From the IMG/VR virus record IMGVR_UViG_3300047554_000282, positions 1-42,555 of that record: a stretch of 42,555 nt of DNA. One strand, 5' to 3'. A program made the position numbers and the translations under genes. The stretch comes from a virus. The notes under the pieces are model-generated. The model made no database searches. It saw only the letters and a list, made by a program, of their open reading frames with translations, and had not been told where the DNA came from. This document shows positions 5,463 through 13,043 of the stretch, in pieces. Within the stretch, counting starts at the first letter, position 1, and each line of letters begins with the position of its first letter.

Positions 5463-5469
5463 GCTTAGA
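5458..5469. promoter_or_regulatory. TCTAA-NN-TTAGA site 10 (spacer GC), spans a stop codon
   Basis: TCTAAGCTTAGA flanked by G and C, so the perfect palindrome is 14 bp. Its TAA is the stop codon of the gene ending at 5462. It lies 78 bp before the MoxR-type gene. Confidence 0.85.
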
Positions 5470-5546
5470 CCGTAGCGTGTAGGGTAGCGAGTCTGCCCTA
5501 TGCGGTGCGATGCACCAATTCAATCAATCCAAACTAAGGAAACACC

Positions 5547-6608
5547 ATGAAAGTAACTCTCGCCCAAGCCTCTACCCTGATTCGCAACGTCGGTACATCC
5601 AATACCCTCTTGTTGCGCGGTCAACCCGGTATTGGCAAGTCATCCATCCTCGGCGATCTGCAACGTGAGCTGCCCGATTATCAAGTGTGCTACATCGACG
5701 TGGCCAACCTTGATCTGGGCGACCTCGGCATGCCTGTGATCGACAAGGAAAGCATGACGACCAGCTACGCACCCAACACTCGATTCGGTGTTGGCAAGAA
5801 CTCCAACAAGCCTGTCGTGCTGATGCTCGACGAGCTGGGCAAGGCCAGCCGCCCTGTGCTGAACATGCTGCTGCCTGTGATTCTTGAGCATCGTATCGGT
5901 GACGTGCCGCTGCCTACTGGCTCGATCGTGTTCGGTACGACTAACCTCGACACCGACGGTGTGGGTGACAACATCCCAGCCCATGCGTTCAACCGTATGA
6001 CTGTGGTGACCGTGGCCAACCCGACTGCTGACGAGTGGCTGCAATGGGCGAGCAACAACGACGTGGCTCCCGAGATCATGGCGTTCGCCAAGCAATTCCC
6101 CCAAGTGTTTGATTGCTACGCTGACCTCGACAAGAAAGAGAAGAACCCCTACATCTTCAACCCCATGACCGGCAACATTCGTGCGTTCTGTTCGCCGCGT
6201 TCACTGGCCAAGGCCAGCAACCTGATCGCTCAGCGTGATGTGCTCGGCGCTGCGATGCTGCCAGCTCTTGCCGGTACCGTAGGCGAAGCTGCTGCCCGTG
6301 ACATGGAAGCCCTTGTCAATCTGGCTGACCAACTGCCGCTGTTCGAGAACATCGTGCAAGCCCCGGGCAAGACCAAGGTTCCTTCGAGTGTCGGCGCCCT
6401 GTTCATCCTTGCCTTCATGCTGGCAAGCCGTGTGGATGCAGACACGCTCGATGCAGTGATGGAATACGCTGAGCGTATGGGCGAGCAATCATTCGAGGCG
6501 CACGCACTGTTCATCACATCCTTGGCAACCAACAAGTCCAAGGTAGGCATGGCCTGTCGCAATCGTAAGTTCACCAGCGCAGCCGCCAAGCTGGGCAAGT
6601 ACTTCTAA
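5547..6608 (+). CDS. MoxR/CobS-type AAA+ ATPase
   Basis: 353 residues. Walker A is GQPGIGKS (25-32), Walker B VVLMLDE (90-96), and a sensor-like TTNLD follows. These, with the short N-terminus, fit the MoxR branch of AAA+ proteins. Members act as ATP-driven chaperones that work with VWA-domain partners, for example RavA-ViaA and CobS-CobT. A VWA-metallopeptidase gene lies at 8309 and a DUF3150-like gene at 12102; that trio is a recurring set in phages and integrative elements. It has its own gap and ribosome-binding site (AAGGAAACACC before the ATG at 5547). Its substrate in this phage is unknown. Confidence 0.85.
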   Translation: MKVTLAQASTLIRNVGTSNTLLLRGQPGIGKSSILGDLQRELPDYQVCYIDVANLDLGDLGMPVIDKESMTTSYAPNTRFGVGKNSNKPVVLMLDELGKASRPVLNMLLPVILEHRIGDVPLPTGSIVFGTTNLDTDGVGDNIPAHAFNRMTVVTVANPTADEWLQWASNNDVAPEIMAFAKQFPQVFDCYADLDKKEKNPYIFNPMTGNIRAFCSPRSLAKASNLIAQRDVLGAAMLPALAGTVGEAAARDMEALVNLADQLPLFENIVQAPGKTKVPSSVGALFILAFMLASRVDADTLDAVMEYAERMGEQSFEAHALFITSLATNKSKVGMACRNRKFTSAAAKLGKYF

Positions 6609-6826
6609 TGCGCTCGGGGTACATGTACATGATGCCCCTTGATAGCGGCCTGTACGCCCTATGCCCGACGCGACTTTGGTATGCGCCGTGGCTGTGGAAT
6701 GTATACGCCTATCAAATCAACGGGCTGTACGTAGACGACCGACAACCAATCGCGTCTAAGGTTAGACGCGACGAAGCCTACGGCCTCATGAAAATACTTG
6801 GGGCTCTCAACTTGGATTGGAGATGA
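6608..6826 (+). CDS. Small aromatic-rich protein carrying an extended site
   Basis: 72 residues, rich in Tyr, Trp and Met (YMYMMPLDSGLYALCPTRLWYAPWLWNVYAYQINGLYV). It ends RDEAYGLMKILGALNLDWR, again the array-style closing helix. The ATG overlaps the ATPase stop as TAATG. Codons 50-53 (S-K-V-R) are made by site 11, whose arms extend to 10 bp. Function unknown. Confidence 0.65.
   Translation: MRSGYMYMMPLDSGLYALCPTRLWYAPWLWNVYAYQINGLYVDDRQPIASKVRRDEAYGLMKILGALNLDWR
6755..6766. promoter_or_regulatory. TCTAA-NN-TTAGA site 11 (spacer GG), longest inverted repeat
   Basis: TCTAAGGTTAGA lies inside perfect 10-bp arms, TCGCGTCTAA (6750-6759) and TTAGACGCGA (6762-6771), the most extended copy in the window, within the gene at 6608-6826. 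Confidence 0.85.
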
Positions 6827-6827
6827 A

Positions 6828-7070
6828 ATGAAAAACGTTGATATAACTGGTTTTGTCCTGTACCTTGCCATCGGCATCGCCGCCACATACATGATGCCCG
6901 GCGAGACCACCACGGAGCAGACGATTGCGTATGGTGTGGCGCTTGCCCTGCTGCTTATCATTGACCTTCGCTCGTACCGACAGGGACTCAAGCGAGGCAG
7001 TGAGATCGCCAACGAAGTACTGCGCGACCTGTGCGAGACAAAGAAGATCAAGGTGGTGCGCGATGTCTAA
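6828..7070 (+). CDS. Small two-helix membrane protein
   Basis: 80 residues. Two hydrophobic stretches (GFVLYLAIGIAATYMM, and AYGVALALLLII) flank a short Thr-rich loop. A positively charged cytoplasmic tail (RSYRQGLKRG to KKIKVVRDV) follows. The start at 6828 has GGAG upstream and lies next to the previous stop. It could be a superinfection-exclusion or holin-like protein, but no lysis genes are next to it. Confidence 0.6.
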   Translation: MKNVDITGFVLYLAIGIAATYMMPGETTTEQTIAYGVALALLLIIDLRSYRQGLKRGSEIANEVLRDLCETKKIKVVRDV

Positions 7071-7230
7071 GACCTACACACTCGATGAGATCAACGGCGC
7101 ACTGGAAGACCTCGCACTGATGATGGCTGACTGCGACGAAGCGCACCTGATTGTGCTCAGTTCCATGTACGCCAAGGCGTACACCATCAAGCTGCAACTG
7201 ATGAAGGAGAAACCCCATGCTAGTCATTGA
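7063..7230 (+). CDS. Small helical protein, unknown function
   Basis: 55 residues (MSKTYTLDEINGALEDLALMMADCDEAHLIVLSS), helical, acidic first half and basic end. It overlaps the membrane-protein gene by 8 nt and the next gene by 14 nt. The coupling supports expression; function is unknown. Confidence 0.55.
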   Translation: MSKTYTLDEINGALEDLALMMADCDEAHLIVLSSMYAKAYTIKLQLMKEKPHASH

Positions 7231-7387
7231 ACACCAATCAAACGGCACGCGTATCGTCAAGATGCGCAAGGACTGGCACCCCGGCATGATGAGCAAAGCA
7301 TACATGCCCCGCCAGAAGAACTATGTGGAGGGCACGAACATGGAGCGCCTGCAACGTGCCCTGCTGGCAACAGGAGGTAGGAAATGA
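7217..7387 (+). CDS. Small basic protein, unknown function
   Basis: 56 residues (MLVIEHQSNGTRIVKMRKD to LLATGGRK). The ATG at 7217 has AAGGAG about seven bases upstream inside the previous gene. The TGA overlaps the next ATG (7384), and GGAGG before that start is encoded at its own C-terminus. Met- and Arg-rich middle (HPGMMSKAYMPRQKNYVEGTNMERL). Function unknown. Confidence 0.55.
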   Translation: MLVIEHQSNGTRIVKMRKDWHPGMMSKAYMPRQKNYVEGTNMERLQRALLATGGRK

Positions 7388-7704
7388 GAGGGTTCGTACC
7401 GCAAATAGCTGCGTCTCTGCGTGAAGATGAAACGTGGACGTATGACGCGCACTACGCAAAGAACGAGAAGCTCGGCGTATCAGTGTGGATAGCCAATGGG
7501 TTTTGGTTTGTCCACCTTTTATGGTGTGCGGAGTGGCGCTCGTATGGAGCGTGGGGTACCGAGGCGAAAGTCGAGCTATCGCTGCGTGAGAAGTTCACTA
7601 TCTGGCGAGCATTCAAAGCCCTGCGTAGAAACAAGGTGCAACGGCGTAACGCCAAGTTGTTGGAGTCCATCATCCAACGACGACTGAACGGAGCAACAAA
7701 ATGA
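7384..7704 (+). CDS. Small Trp-rich basic protein
   Basis: 106 residues. Strand-rich Trp/Phe section (SVWIANGFWFVHLLWCAEWRSYGAWG) followed by a strongly basic helix (AFKALRRNKVQRRNAKLLESIIQRRLNG). It is preceded by GGAGG and overlaps both neighbours. A nucleic-acid-binding role would fit the tail, but I do not recognise the family. Confidence 0.6.
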   Translation: MRGFVPQIAASLREDETWTYDAHYAKNEKLGVSVWIANGFWFVHLLWCAEWRSYGAWGTEAKVELSLREKFTIWRAFKALRRNKVQRRNAKLLESIIQRRLNGATK

Positions 7705-8273
7705 GCGCATTTGAAACGGCTCGGGACATTCGTATGCCGGGGGTTGTGCTTGACCGTGTGTACATCGACCCATCGCTACTCACGCCACGCATGAAGAACG
7801 CGGTCAAGAAGATGTTGCGTGAAGGTTATGCAAAGGGTGGGTGGTCAAGCAAGGCTCGCCAGTTGGCGGTCAAGATTGCTGCGGCTCGTGACCTGCATGT
7901 GGTCGACTCGAACCTGTGGGGGTTTTGTGTGCCACCGTTCAACACGTACGGCCCCAAGCAAGTCAAGGAGGCCCTCGAACTGATCGACGCTGCGCAACTC
8001 ATCGAGTTGATGGAGGATGCGTCGAGGTTTACAGAGCCCTCGTACGTTACGACCCAACAAAACCGCACTCGTAGTCGGTATGACAACTACAAGTTCATCG
8101 TTACGCACAACTGTGATCGACGCTGGATAGGGCGTTGTTCCAACAAAGAGCTCACGCAGCAAATAGCAGACGTGTTCATTTCATGCCGCACCCCTGCGCT
8201 GATCGAGAGAGCAGAGAAAGTCTGCGACATGCTCGACAACAACGAGCACATCCAAATCCGCATTTCATACTGA
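7701..8273 (+). CDS. Unknown cytoplasmic protein
   Basis: 190 residues, mixed helical and basic (RMKNAVKKMLREGYAKGGWSSKARQLAVKI), with a middle 'FCVPPFNTYGPKQVKEALELIDAAQL' and several scattered Cys without a clear zinc pattern. ATGA overlap at the start. It lies between the MoxR ATPase and the VWA protein, so it may belong to the same process, but no domain is recognised. Confidence 0.6.
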   Translation: MSAFETARDIRMPGVVLDRVYIDPSLLTPRMKNAVKKMLREGYAKGGWSSKARQLAVKIAAARDLHVVDSNLWGFCVPPFNTYGPKQVKEALELIDAAQLIELMEDASRFTEPSYVTTQQNRTRSRYDNYKFIVTHNCDRRWIGRCSNKELTQQIADVFISCRTPALIERAEKVCDMLDNNEHIQIRISY

Positions 8274-8276
8274 CCA

Positions 8277-8288
8277 TCTAATCTTAGA
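8277..8288. promoter_or_regulatory. TCTAA-NN-TTAGA site 12 (spacer TC)
   Basis: TCTAATCTTAGA with CA before and C after, in the 35-nt gap before the VWA-metallopeptidase gene and upstream of its AAAGGA ribosome-binding site. Confidence 0.85.
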
Positions 8289-8308
8289 CAACACCGAAAG
8301 GAAACACC

Positions 8309-9487
8309 ATGCAAGTAGCTGACCGTATCAAGAAAGCGCACATCTCGATCATGCAGCACAAGAAGTTCTGTGCGTTCTCAGGCATCCTAGCCTGTGGCAA
8401 GGTCACGGTGAGTGACGTCGTGCCGACCGCTGCAACCGACGGCTGGAACGTCGTGTACAACCCCACGTTCGTCGAAGCGAACATGCCCACTGACCCCGAG
8501 CTGCGATTCCTCGTACTGCACGAGGCAACACACAAAGCCTATCGTCACATGGTGACGTGGCGCAAGCTGCACGAGGAAAACGCCATGCTGGCCAACGTAG
8601 CAGCCGACCACTTCGTTAACCTGCACCTGCAAGATACGGACGCTGGCGAAGGCTTTATCAAGATGCCCAAGCTCGGCATCCAACCCGACCCCAAGTACCG
8701 TGGCTGGTCGGTAGCCATGATCTACCAAGACCTCAAGAAACAACTGGAGCAACAACAGCAGCAGCCCCAAAGTGGCGACGGCGAGGGTATGGACGAGCAT
8801 GACTGGAATGGCAACGAAGCCAACGGCGACGCGGCCAAGGAACAAGCGCAAGCCGACGAAATCCAACGTGCTATCCGCCAAGGCGAGATCATGCGCAAGA
8901 AGATGGCAGGCAAGGGCGCAGGCAATGAGGACGGTGTGTTCGGTGACCTCATGGCCCCCAAGATCGACTGGCGCAAGCTGCTGCGTGAGTTCGTGACCGA
9001 GTACTGCGCAGGCCGTGATGAGTCATCGTGGCGCAAACCCAACCGTAGGTACCTGAGCCAAGACATCTACATGCCCACTATGGTCGGCACTACTATCACC
9101 CGCTTGGTTGTCGGTATCGACACGTCGGGTTCGGTGTTCAATTCCCCTGAGATGGATCAGTTTGCATCTGAGCTGCGCAAGATTGTGGAAGACGTGCACC
9201 CGCAGCTGATCGACGTTGTGTATTGGGACACGGAAGTGGCCGGGCACCAGACGTTCGAGGACGGCCAGTTTGCAATCCAGAACCTCAAACCAAAAGGCGG
9301 TGGCGGCACCGACGGCAGCGTACTGTTCAAGTACCTGCGCGAGAAGAATATCAAGCCTGACGCCATCGTGCAGTTGACCGACGGTTATGTGGGTGACTGG
9401 GGCAGCACGGACATTCCGACGCTGTGGGGTATCACAACCAACGGCATCTCGGCGCCGTTCGGTACATCAGTACACATCGAGGTGTGA
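8309..9487 (+). CDS. VWA-like metallopeptidase (DUF2201-type), MoxR partner
   Basis: 392 residues. The N-terminal domain has a zincin motif HEATH (71-75) in 'LRFLVLHEATHKAYRH', as in the putative metallopeptidase domain of DUF2201 proteins. A Gln- and acid-rich linker (about 155-200) leads to a VWA-like domain with a MIDAS: D271-x-S273-x-S275 (GIDTSGSV), GGTDG near 335 and TDGYVGDW near 358. Such proteins pair with MoxR ATPases like that at 5547, as adaptors that present substrates or as activated peptidases. The start is fixed by AAAGGAAACACC. Whether the HEATH site is catalytic is unknown. Confidence 0.85.
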   Translation: MQVADRIKKAHISIMQHKKFCAFSGILACGKVTVSDVVPTAATDGWNVVYNPTFVEANMPTDPELRFLVLHEATHKAYRHMVTWRKLHEENAMLANVAADHFVNLHLQDTDAGEGFIKMPKLGIQPDPKYRGWSVAMIYQDLKKQLEQQQQQPQSGDGEGMDEHDWNGNEANGDAAKEQAQADEIQRAIRQGEIMRKKMAGKGAGNEDGVFGDLMAPKIDWRKLLREFVTEYCAGRDESSWRKPNRRYLSQDIYMPTMVGTTITRLVVGIDTSGSVFNSPEMDQFASELRKIVEDVHPQLIDVVYWDTEVAGHQTFEDGQFAIQNLKPKGGGGTDGSVLFKYLREKNIKPDAIVQLTDGYVGDWGSTDIPTLWGITTNGISAPFGTSVHIEV

Positions 9488-9488
9488 C

Positions 9489-9788
9489 ATGAAATTTACT
9501 TGGAAGAAGTACAGCGAGCACGACGACCAGCCTGAAGATATTGATCTGTATCTAACCTTAGATGACGGACGTTGCGGGCTGGTGGCGTTTGTTCGCCCGG
9601 TTTACGCAGAGCGTTTGAACTTCGCCCCTGAATACCGCGACAAATGGCTTGCACGCAGCATGTTGGGGGACTTCGTCGACGAGAACAAACCGCTGAAAAG
9701 TAAACGTGCAGCCATGCTCAAGTGCCGCAGGGAATTTCCCGTGCTGTGGATTGGCGCCGACCCGGAGAAACGCGATGAACTCTTCTAA
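9489..9788 (+). CDS. Small protein related to the tandem array (MKFTW type)
   Basis: 99 residues, starting MKFTWKKYSEHDD as in the gene at 2274. Strands IDLYLTLDDG and CGLVAFVRPVYAE follow, with a basic helix (KSKRAAMLKCRREF) near the end. Codons for L-T-L-D come from site 13. The ATG begins two bases after the previous stop. Function unknown. Confidence 0.65.
   Translation: MKFTWKKYSEHDDQPEDIDLYLTLDDGRCGLVAFVRPVYAERLNFAPEYRDKWLARSMLGDFVDENKPLKSKRAAMLKCRREFPVLWIGADPEKRDELF
9551..9562. promoter_or_regulatory. TCTAA-NN-TTAGA site 13 (spacer CC), intragenic
   Basis: TCTAACCTTAGA read as CTA ACC TTA GAT (Leu-Thr-Leu-Asp), the reverse-strand form of the GG sites. Confidence 0.8.
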
Positions 9789-9912
9789 ATACAAAGGCCC
9801 GGCCAAGCCGGTGCGTACGTGGCACAGGCCACTGATTGACTACATCGAGCCGATCGTAGTGACGCTCGCACTCGTAGTTGTTTTGCTTGATATGTTTGTC
9901 TGGAGACCGTGA
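9775..9912 (+). CDS. Small single-pass membrane protein
   Basis: 45 residues: a basic N-terminus (MNSSKYKGPAKPVRTWHRP) and one hydrophobic segment (IEPIVVTLALVVVLLDMFVW). The start lies inside the previous gene after CGGAGAAA. The TGA overlaps the next ATG. The topology suggests N-in. No lysis-cassette context is visible, so a holin call is not justified. Confidence 0.5.
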   Translation: MNSSKYKGPAKPVRTWHRPLIDYIEPIVVTLALVVVLLDMFVWRP

Positions 9913-10232
9913 TGCTGAAGAAATTGATTGACCGCCTTGTTGAGGCTTCGCTCCAACGTGCGGCACACCGCGAGAAGATTAAACGCCTCACGGAAGATGC
10001 CCCGCAGCAGCCGTTGCTGCGGAGTACAAATCTGTCGGTGGATGGCCCCCCAACGGGCCGAGTGCGCCAGTTCACTGTGCACGATGCCATGAACGGCACG
10101 TACATCGAGTTTGCCAAGCGCAAATACAACCCGAACGGCCCCGACGAATACGCACGGGAGATTTACCTCGTGCAGCCGGGCGAAGCCTTGATTGATGCAA
10201 TCAGCACTGTGCTGGTACTGATGGAGAAATGA
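9912..10232 (+). CDS. Unknown small protein
   Basis: 106 residues. A basic N-terminal helix (MLKKLIDRLVEASLQRAAHREKIKRL), a Pro-rich linker (DAPQQPLLR), then a strand-rich part (VRQFTVHDAMNGTYIEFAKRKYN) and a closing helix (GEALIDAISTVLVLMEK). GTG at 9909 is an alternative start. I recognise no family. Confidence 0.6.
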   Translation: MLKKLIDRLVEASLQRAAHREKIKRLTEDAPQQPLLRSTNLSVDGPPTGRVRQFTVHDAMNGTYIEFAKRKYNPNGPDEYAREIYLVQPGEALIDAISTVLVLMEK

Positions 10233-10233
10233 C

Positions 10234-10638
10234 ATGGGATACAGAAGCGATGTAGTAGCGCTGATCTACCCGGACATGACACACGACGGGGACGATAGCG
10301 TGGCAAAGTACGAACAACTCAAGACGCTGATGAACACGAGATTCAAGCAGTTGGTGGACGATTTTGGCTCGTGCATGGAGTGGATAGACGTGGACCAAGT
10401 ACTCAAGTTCGACATCAAGGACATCAACTGGTACTCAACCGCCTCGGGCGTCATTCGGTTTGAGGACATGCTCGCTACGCTCAACGGCGACCCTAACGAC
10501 GGTGATGACGTCATAGGCGGGTATTGCACAGAGTTCGTTCGGGTTGGCGAAGAATCCACTGACGTAGTTCAAGATCACGTCGGCAATAACGTGCAGTTCT
10601 ACCTGAACGTGAGCCACAGCATAGATTGCAACGTATGA
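10234..10638 (+). CDS. Phage protein with MGYRSDV N-terminus
   Basis: 134 residues beginning MGYRSDVVALIYPD. An N-terminus of this wording recurs in uncharacterised phage proteins, recalled from general knowledge. The rest is acidic (NGDPNDGDDVIGG) with regular strands, and ends in an ATGA overlap with the next gene. Function unknown. Confidence 0.6.
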   Translation: MGYRSDVVALIYPDMTHDGDDSVAKYEQLKTLMNTRFKQLVDDFGSCMEWIDVDQVLKFDIKDINWYSTASGVIRFEDMLATLNGDPNDGDDVIGGYCTEFVRVGEESTDVVQDHVGNNVQFYLNVSHSIDCNV

Positions 10639-10952
10639 GCCATCTAAGCTTAGACGACTTCGAGTGGGTGGAGGCAGGCTTCGACAACTGGAGCCTTATG
10701 CACAAGACCCGCAACTTCACGATTGCACTCATCAACAACTTCAACGGGTGGCATGTGCAGGTTCTCTTTGATGCGAGCCAGAAAGCCCCCCTCCACGTCG
10801 ATTCACTCGACGCAGCCAAAGCATTGGCGCAAATGACAGCAGCACCAAACATGGAGCAATATCATGAGTACATGCGTTCGCGAGCTTACAGCCGCAGAAT
10901 TAAAAAAGACGGACCGCCGTCGTTTCGATCGCGAGTATTCCAAGTGGACTGA
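10635..10952 (+). CDS. Small protein carrying a site at codons 4-7
   Basis: 105 residues (MSHLSLDDFEWVEAG). Codons H-L-S-L-D are the regulatory repeat. The body is array-like (FTIALINNFNGWHVQVLFDA, then VDSLDAAKALAQMTAAP), with a basic C-terminal tail. The following gene's start (10864) lies 89 nt inside it, an unusually long overlap. If that gene is real, this tail may be under dual constraint. Function unknown. Confidence 0.6.
   Translation: MSHLSLDDFEWVEAGFDNWSLMHKTRNFTIALINNFNGWHVQVLFDASQKAPLHVDSLDAAKALAQMTAAPNMEQYHEYMRSRAYSRRIKKDGPPSFRSRVFQVD
10643..10654. promoter_or_regulatory. TCTAA-NN-TTAGA site 14 (spacer GC), just after a start codon
   Basis: TCTAAGCTTAGA with CA before and C after, eight bases past the A of the ATG at 10635. 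Confidence 0.8.
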
Positions 10953-11517
10953 GTGGCAGTGGGAAGACAGCTGGTACATCGAGGACACCCACGAGCGGTT
11001 CAAAGAAAAGTACCGACCCAAAGGGTTCGAGATTGAGCGACTGCACTACCGTCTCGCGTACAGCCAAGGCGACTACGCATCCTTCAGTGGACGTGTATTC
11101 CTTGCTGAGTGGATGGATGCTACGCTGACCTGCAAGGACGGCCCGACTTATGCCGAGCGTTACCCAGCCCTGTACATAGCGTGCAGTGAGGACGGTAGCT
11201 ACATGAACATCACGGGCGAGGACGATCGACGTGGCTGGCGTGTGGACTTCCAAGAGGGTTGGTACCACGTAGGCCCATCGGGCATCTTTGCGGGGATGGA
11301 AGATGAGGACTGGGAGGAGCTCGTTACCGAGCAGGCCCAAGAGGTAGACCTCGAAGCGGAGATCATCGCGTACTGCCAGCGTATCGGCAGGGAAATCTAC
11401 GACGAGCTGCGGGATTCGTATGAACATGCAACGAGTGAAGAGTCGTTTATCGAGTCTTGTGAGGCGAATGACGTTACGTTTGAAATTGAGGAGAGCCAAG
11501 ATGAAGTTTGTTGTTAA
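10864..11517 (+). CDS. Acidic phage protein, unknown function
   Basis: 217 residues. N-terminal basic/acidic helices (ELKKTDRRRFDREYSKWTEWQWEDSWYI), a central segment RLAYSQGDYASFSGRVFLAEW, similar in wording to an 'S-Q-G-D-G-A-x-F-x-G' signature I recall from many uncharacterised phage proteins, and a very acidic C-terminal half (EDEDWEELVTEQAQEVDLEAEI) ending DEVCC. Overlaps the previous gene by 89 nt and the next by 17 nt. Highly acidic early proteins may act as DNA mimics or inhibitors, but that is speculation. Confidence 0.65.
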   Translation: MSTCVRELTAAELKKTDRRRFDREYSKWTEWQWEDSWYIEDTHERFKEKYRPKGFEIERLHYRLAYSQGDYASFSGRVFLAEWMDATLTCKDGPTYAERYPALYIACSEDGSYMNITGEDDRRGWRVDFQEGWYHVGPSGIFAGMEDEDWEELVTEQAQEVDLEAEIIAYCQRIGREIYDELRDSYEHATSEESFIESCEANDVTFEIEESQDEVCC

Positions 11518-11758
11518 GGTCAATGACCGCAAGTGCCTGCTGTCTGCCATGCAGATCGAGCAGCTGTGTGAACTCCTGCATGGCACGGAGTACTACAACG
11601 AGAAGTACGTGGGTACCGACAAGGGCACCATAGGCTCCAGCCTGTCGTACGTACCCGTCATCGAGCAAAACAACGTGGACGAGTGGTTTGATGCCAAGGT
11701 CATGCGCAGTGACTACATCGACACCATCAAGCTCACAATGAAATTGGAAAAGACATGA
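11501..11758 (+). CDS. Unknown small protein
   Basis: 85 residues (MKFVVKVNDRKCLLSAMQIEQLCELLHGTEYYNEKYVG). A strand, a helix, then a strand-rich end (YIDTIKLTMKLEKT). The ATG at 11501 has GGAGAG upstream. An earlier in-frame ATG at 11420 lies deep in the previous gene and lacks protein-like sequence. Ends in an ATGA overlap. Function unknown. Confidence 0.6.
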   Translation: MKFVVKVNDRKCLLSAMQIEQLCELLHGTEYYNEKYVGTDKGTIGSSLSYVPVIEQNNVDEWFDAKVMRSDYIDTIKLTMKLEKT

Positions 11759-12105
11759 GCGGTCTAACCTTAGCTCGTCTGAAGGCGTGGCTGGCAGACG
11801 AGGGAAATTACGCACGGGAGAAGGTTGTATTCGACTCCCCACTCCCGAACTTGTACAACGATATGGGGTACACCGTCATCCGCAAGCGGTTCATCACCCG
11901 CAACGGCTACGAAATATCCATCCAACAGTCCGGCACTCATTACTGCCGCGACGAGAACGAAGTGGAACTGTGGTACTGCCCGCCCAGCCCACTGCTCTTG
12001 GCCTACGGTGGCGGGGACGATGATCCGTACGCCTACGTCCCGCTTGAAGTTGTAGCGGGCTACATCGACTCACTTGAATCTTTACCCCCAAAGGAAACAC
12101 CATGA
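11755..12105 (+). CDS. Conserved-looking phage protein, unknown function
   Basis: 116 residues. Codons 4-7 (L-T-L-A) come from site 15. The middle (ITRNGYEISIQQSGTHYCRDENEVELWYC) and the end (DPYAYVPLEVVAGYIDSLESL) have the wording of a family I recall in many phages, without known function. ATGA-type overlaps at both ends, the downstream one with the DUF3150-like gene. Confidence 0.65.
   Translation: MSGLTLARLKAWLADEGNYAREKVVFDSPLPNLYNDMGYTVIRKRFITRNGYEISIQQSGTHYCRDENEVELWYCPPSPLLLAYGGGDDDPYAYVPLEVVAGYIDSLESLPPKETP
11763..11774. promoter_or_regulatory. TCTAA-NN-TTAGA-like site 15 (last base changed)
   Basis: TCTAACCTTAGC, nine of ten fixed bases, eight bases past the A of the ATG at 11755, the same offset as site 14. 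Confidence 0.6.
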
Positions 12106-13043
12106 ACTACATGACTGAAACCAAACCCGACACCGTCGCTGGCGTCGCACGAGCTGCCATGCTCGTTGACCTCAACATCGCGATCTACTCAGGCCGCAAA
12201 CAAGACAAGCACACGCAAAGCGAAGTGACCGCAGCCAAGGGCAGCGCGTCCAAGAAAGCCGCGTCCGTGTACAAGAACCTGTTCGCTGAGTGCAAAGAGC
12301 TCGACGCCATCACCAAGTTCCAAGCCCGTGCGCGGGCCGAACACTACCGCCTGACGATGCCTTGGAATGACCAAGGCGCACGACTGCTGCCCACTGCGGC
12401 ACTGCTGGACTACCAAAAGACGATGGGCCGATACCAGTCCGAGTTCCAATTGCTGGTCGATGCGTTCCTTGATAAGTACGACACCCTCGTGGCATCCGCA
12501 GCGTTCCAGCTCGGCACGTTGTTTGACCGTGATGAGTATCCGTCCCGTGTGCAGGTGGCCCGACGCTTCCGTATGGACGTGGCCTTCACGCCGCTGCCTA
12601 CCGCAGGGGACTTCCGACTGGACATTGAGAGCGAAGTGCAGCGTGAGCTGGTGCAGCAGTACGAGCGCCGCCTTGAGGCACAAGTGTCGCAGGCTACGCA
12701 AGATGCGTGGGATCGTCTCTACAAGGCACTATCACGCATGTCCGACCGGCTCGTTGTTGAGGAGGACGGCAAGAAACGCGTGTTCCATGATTCCCTTGTG
12801 ACAAATGCACAAGAGCTGTGCGAGTTGCTCACTGTGATGAACATCACCAACGACCCCAAACTGGAGTCAGCACGTCGTCAGCTTGAGGGCGTATTGTCCG
12901 GTGTAACCCCGAAAGAATTGCGAGAAGAAGATGGGACACGAATCCAAACCAAACAAAAGGTCGACGCGATACTGGCAGCGTTTGATTGGGGCTTCGATGG
13001 CGAATGTACCGACAACGGCACCACCAATAACGCTACGGAATGA
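12102..13043 (+). CDS. DUF3150-like protein, part of the MoxR/VWA set
   Basis: 313 residues. The pattern 'LVDLNIAIYSGRKQDKHTQ', a helical domain, then 'AFLDKYDTL', 'LFDRDEYPSRVQVARRFRMDV' and 'TPLPTAGDFRLD' matches what I know of the DUF3150 family in layout and length. DUF3150 genes recur with MoxR ATPases and VWA proteins in phages and integrative elements, as here (5547 and 8309). The middle is a long coiled-coil-like helix (EVQRELVQQYERRLEAQVSQATQDAWDRLYKAL). The reaction is unknown. A structural or adaptor subunit of the MoxR complex is the best guess. The start overlaps the previous stop after AAAGGAAACACC. Confidence 0.6.
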   Translation: MNYMTETKPDTVAGVARAAMLVDLNIAIYSGRKQDKHTQSEVTAAKGSASKKAASVYKNLFAECKELDAITKFQARARAEHYRLTMPWNDQGARLLPTAALLDYQKTMGRYQSEFQLLVDAFLDKYDTLVASAAFQLGTLFDRDEYPSRVQVARRFRMDVAFTPLPTAGDFRLDIESEVQRELVQQYERRLEAQVSQATQDAWDRLYKALSRMSDRLVVEEDGKKRVFHDSLVTNAQELCELLTVMNITNDPKLESARRQLEGVLSGVTPKELREEDGTRIQTKQKVDAILAAFDWGFDGECTDNGTTNNATE

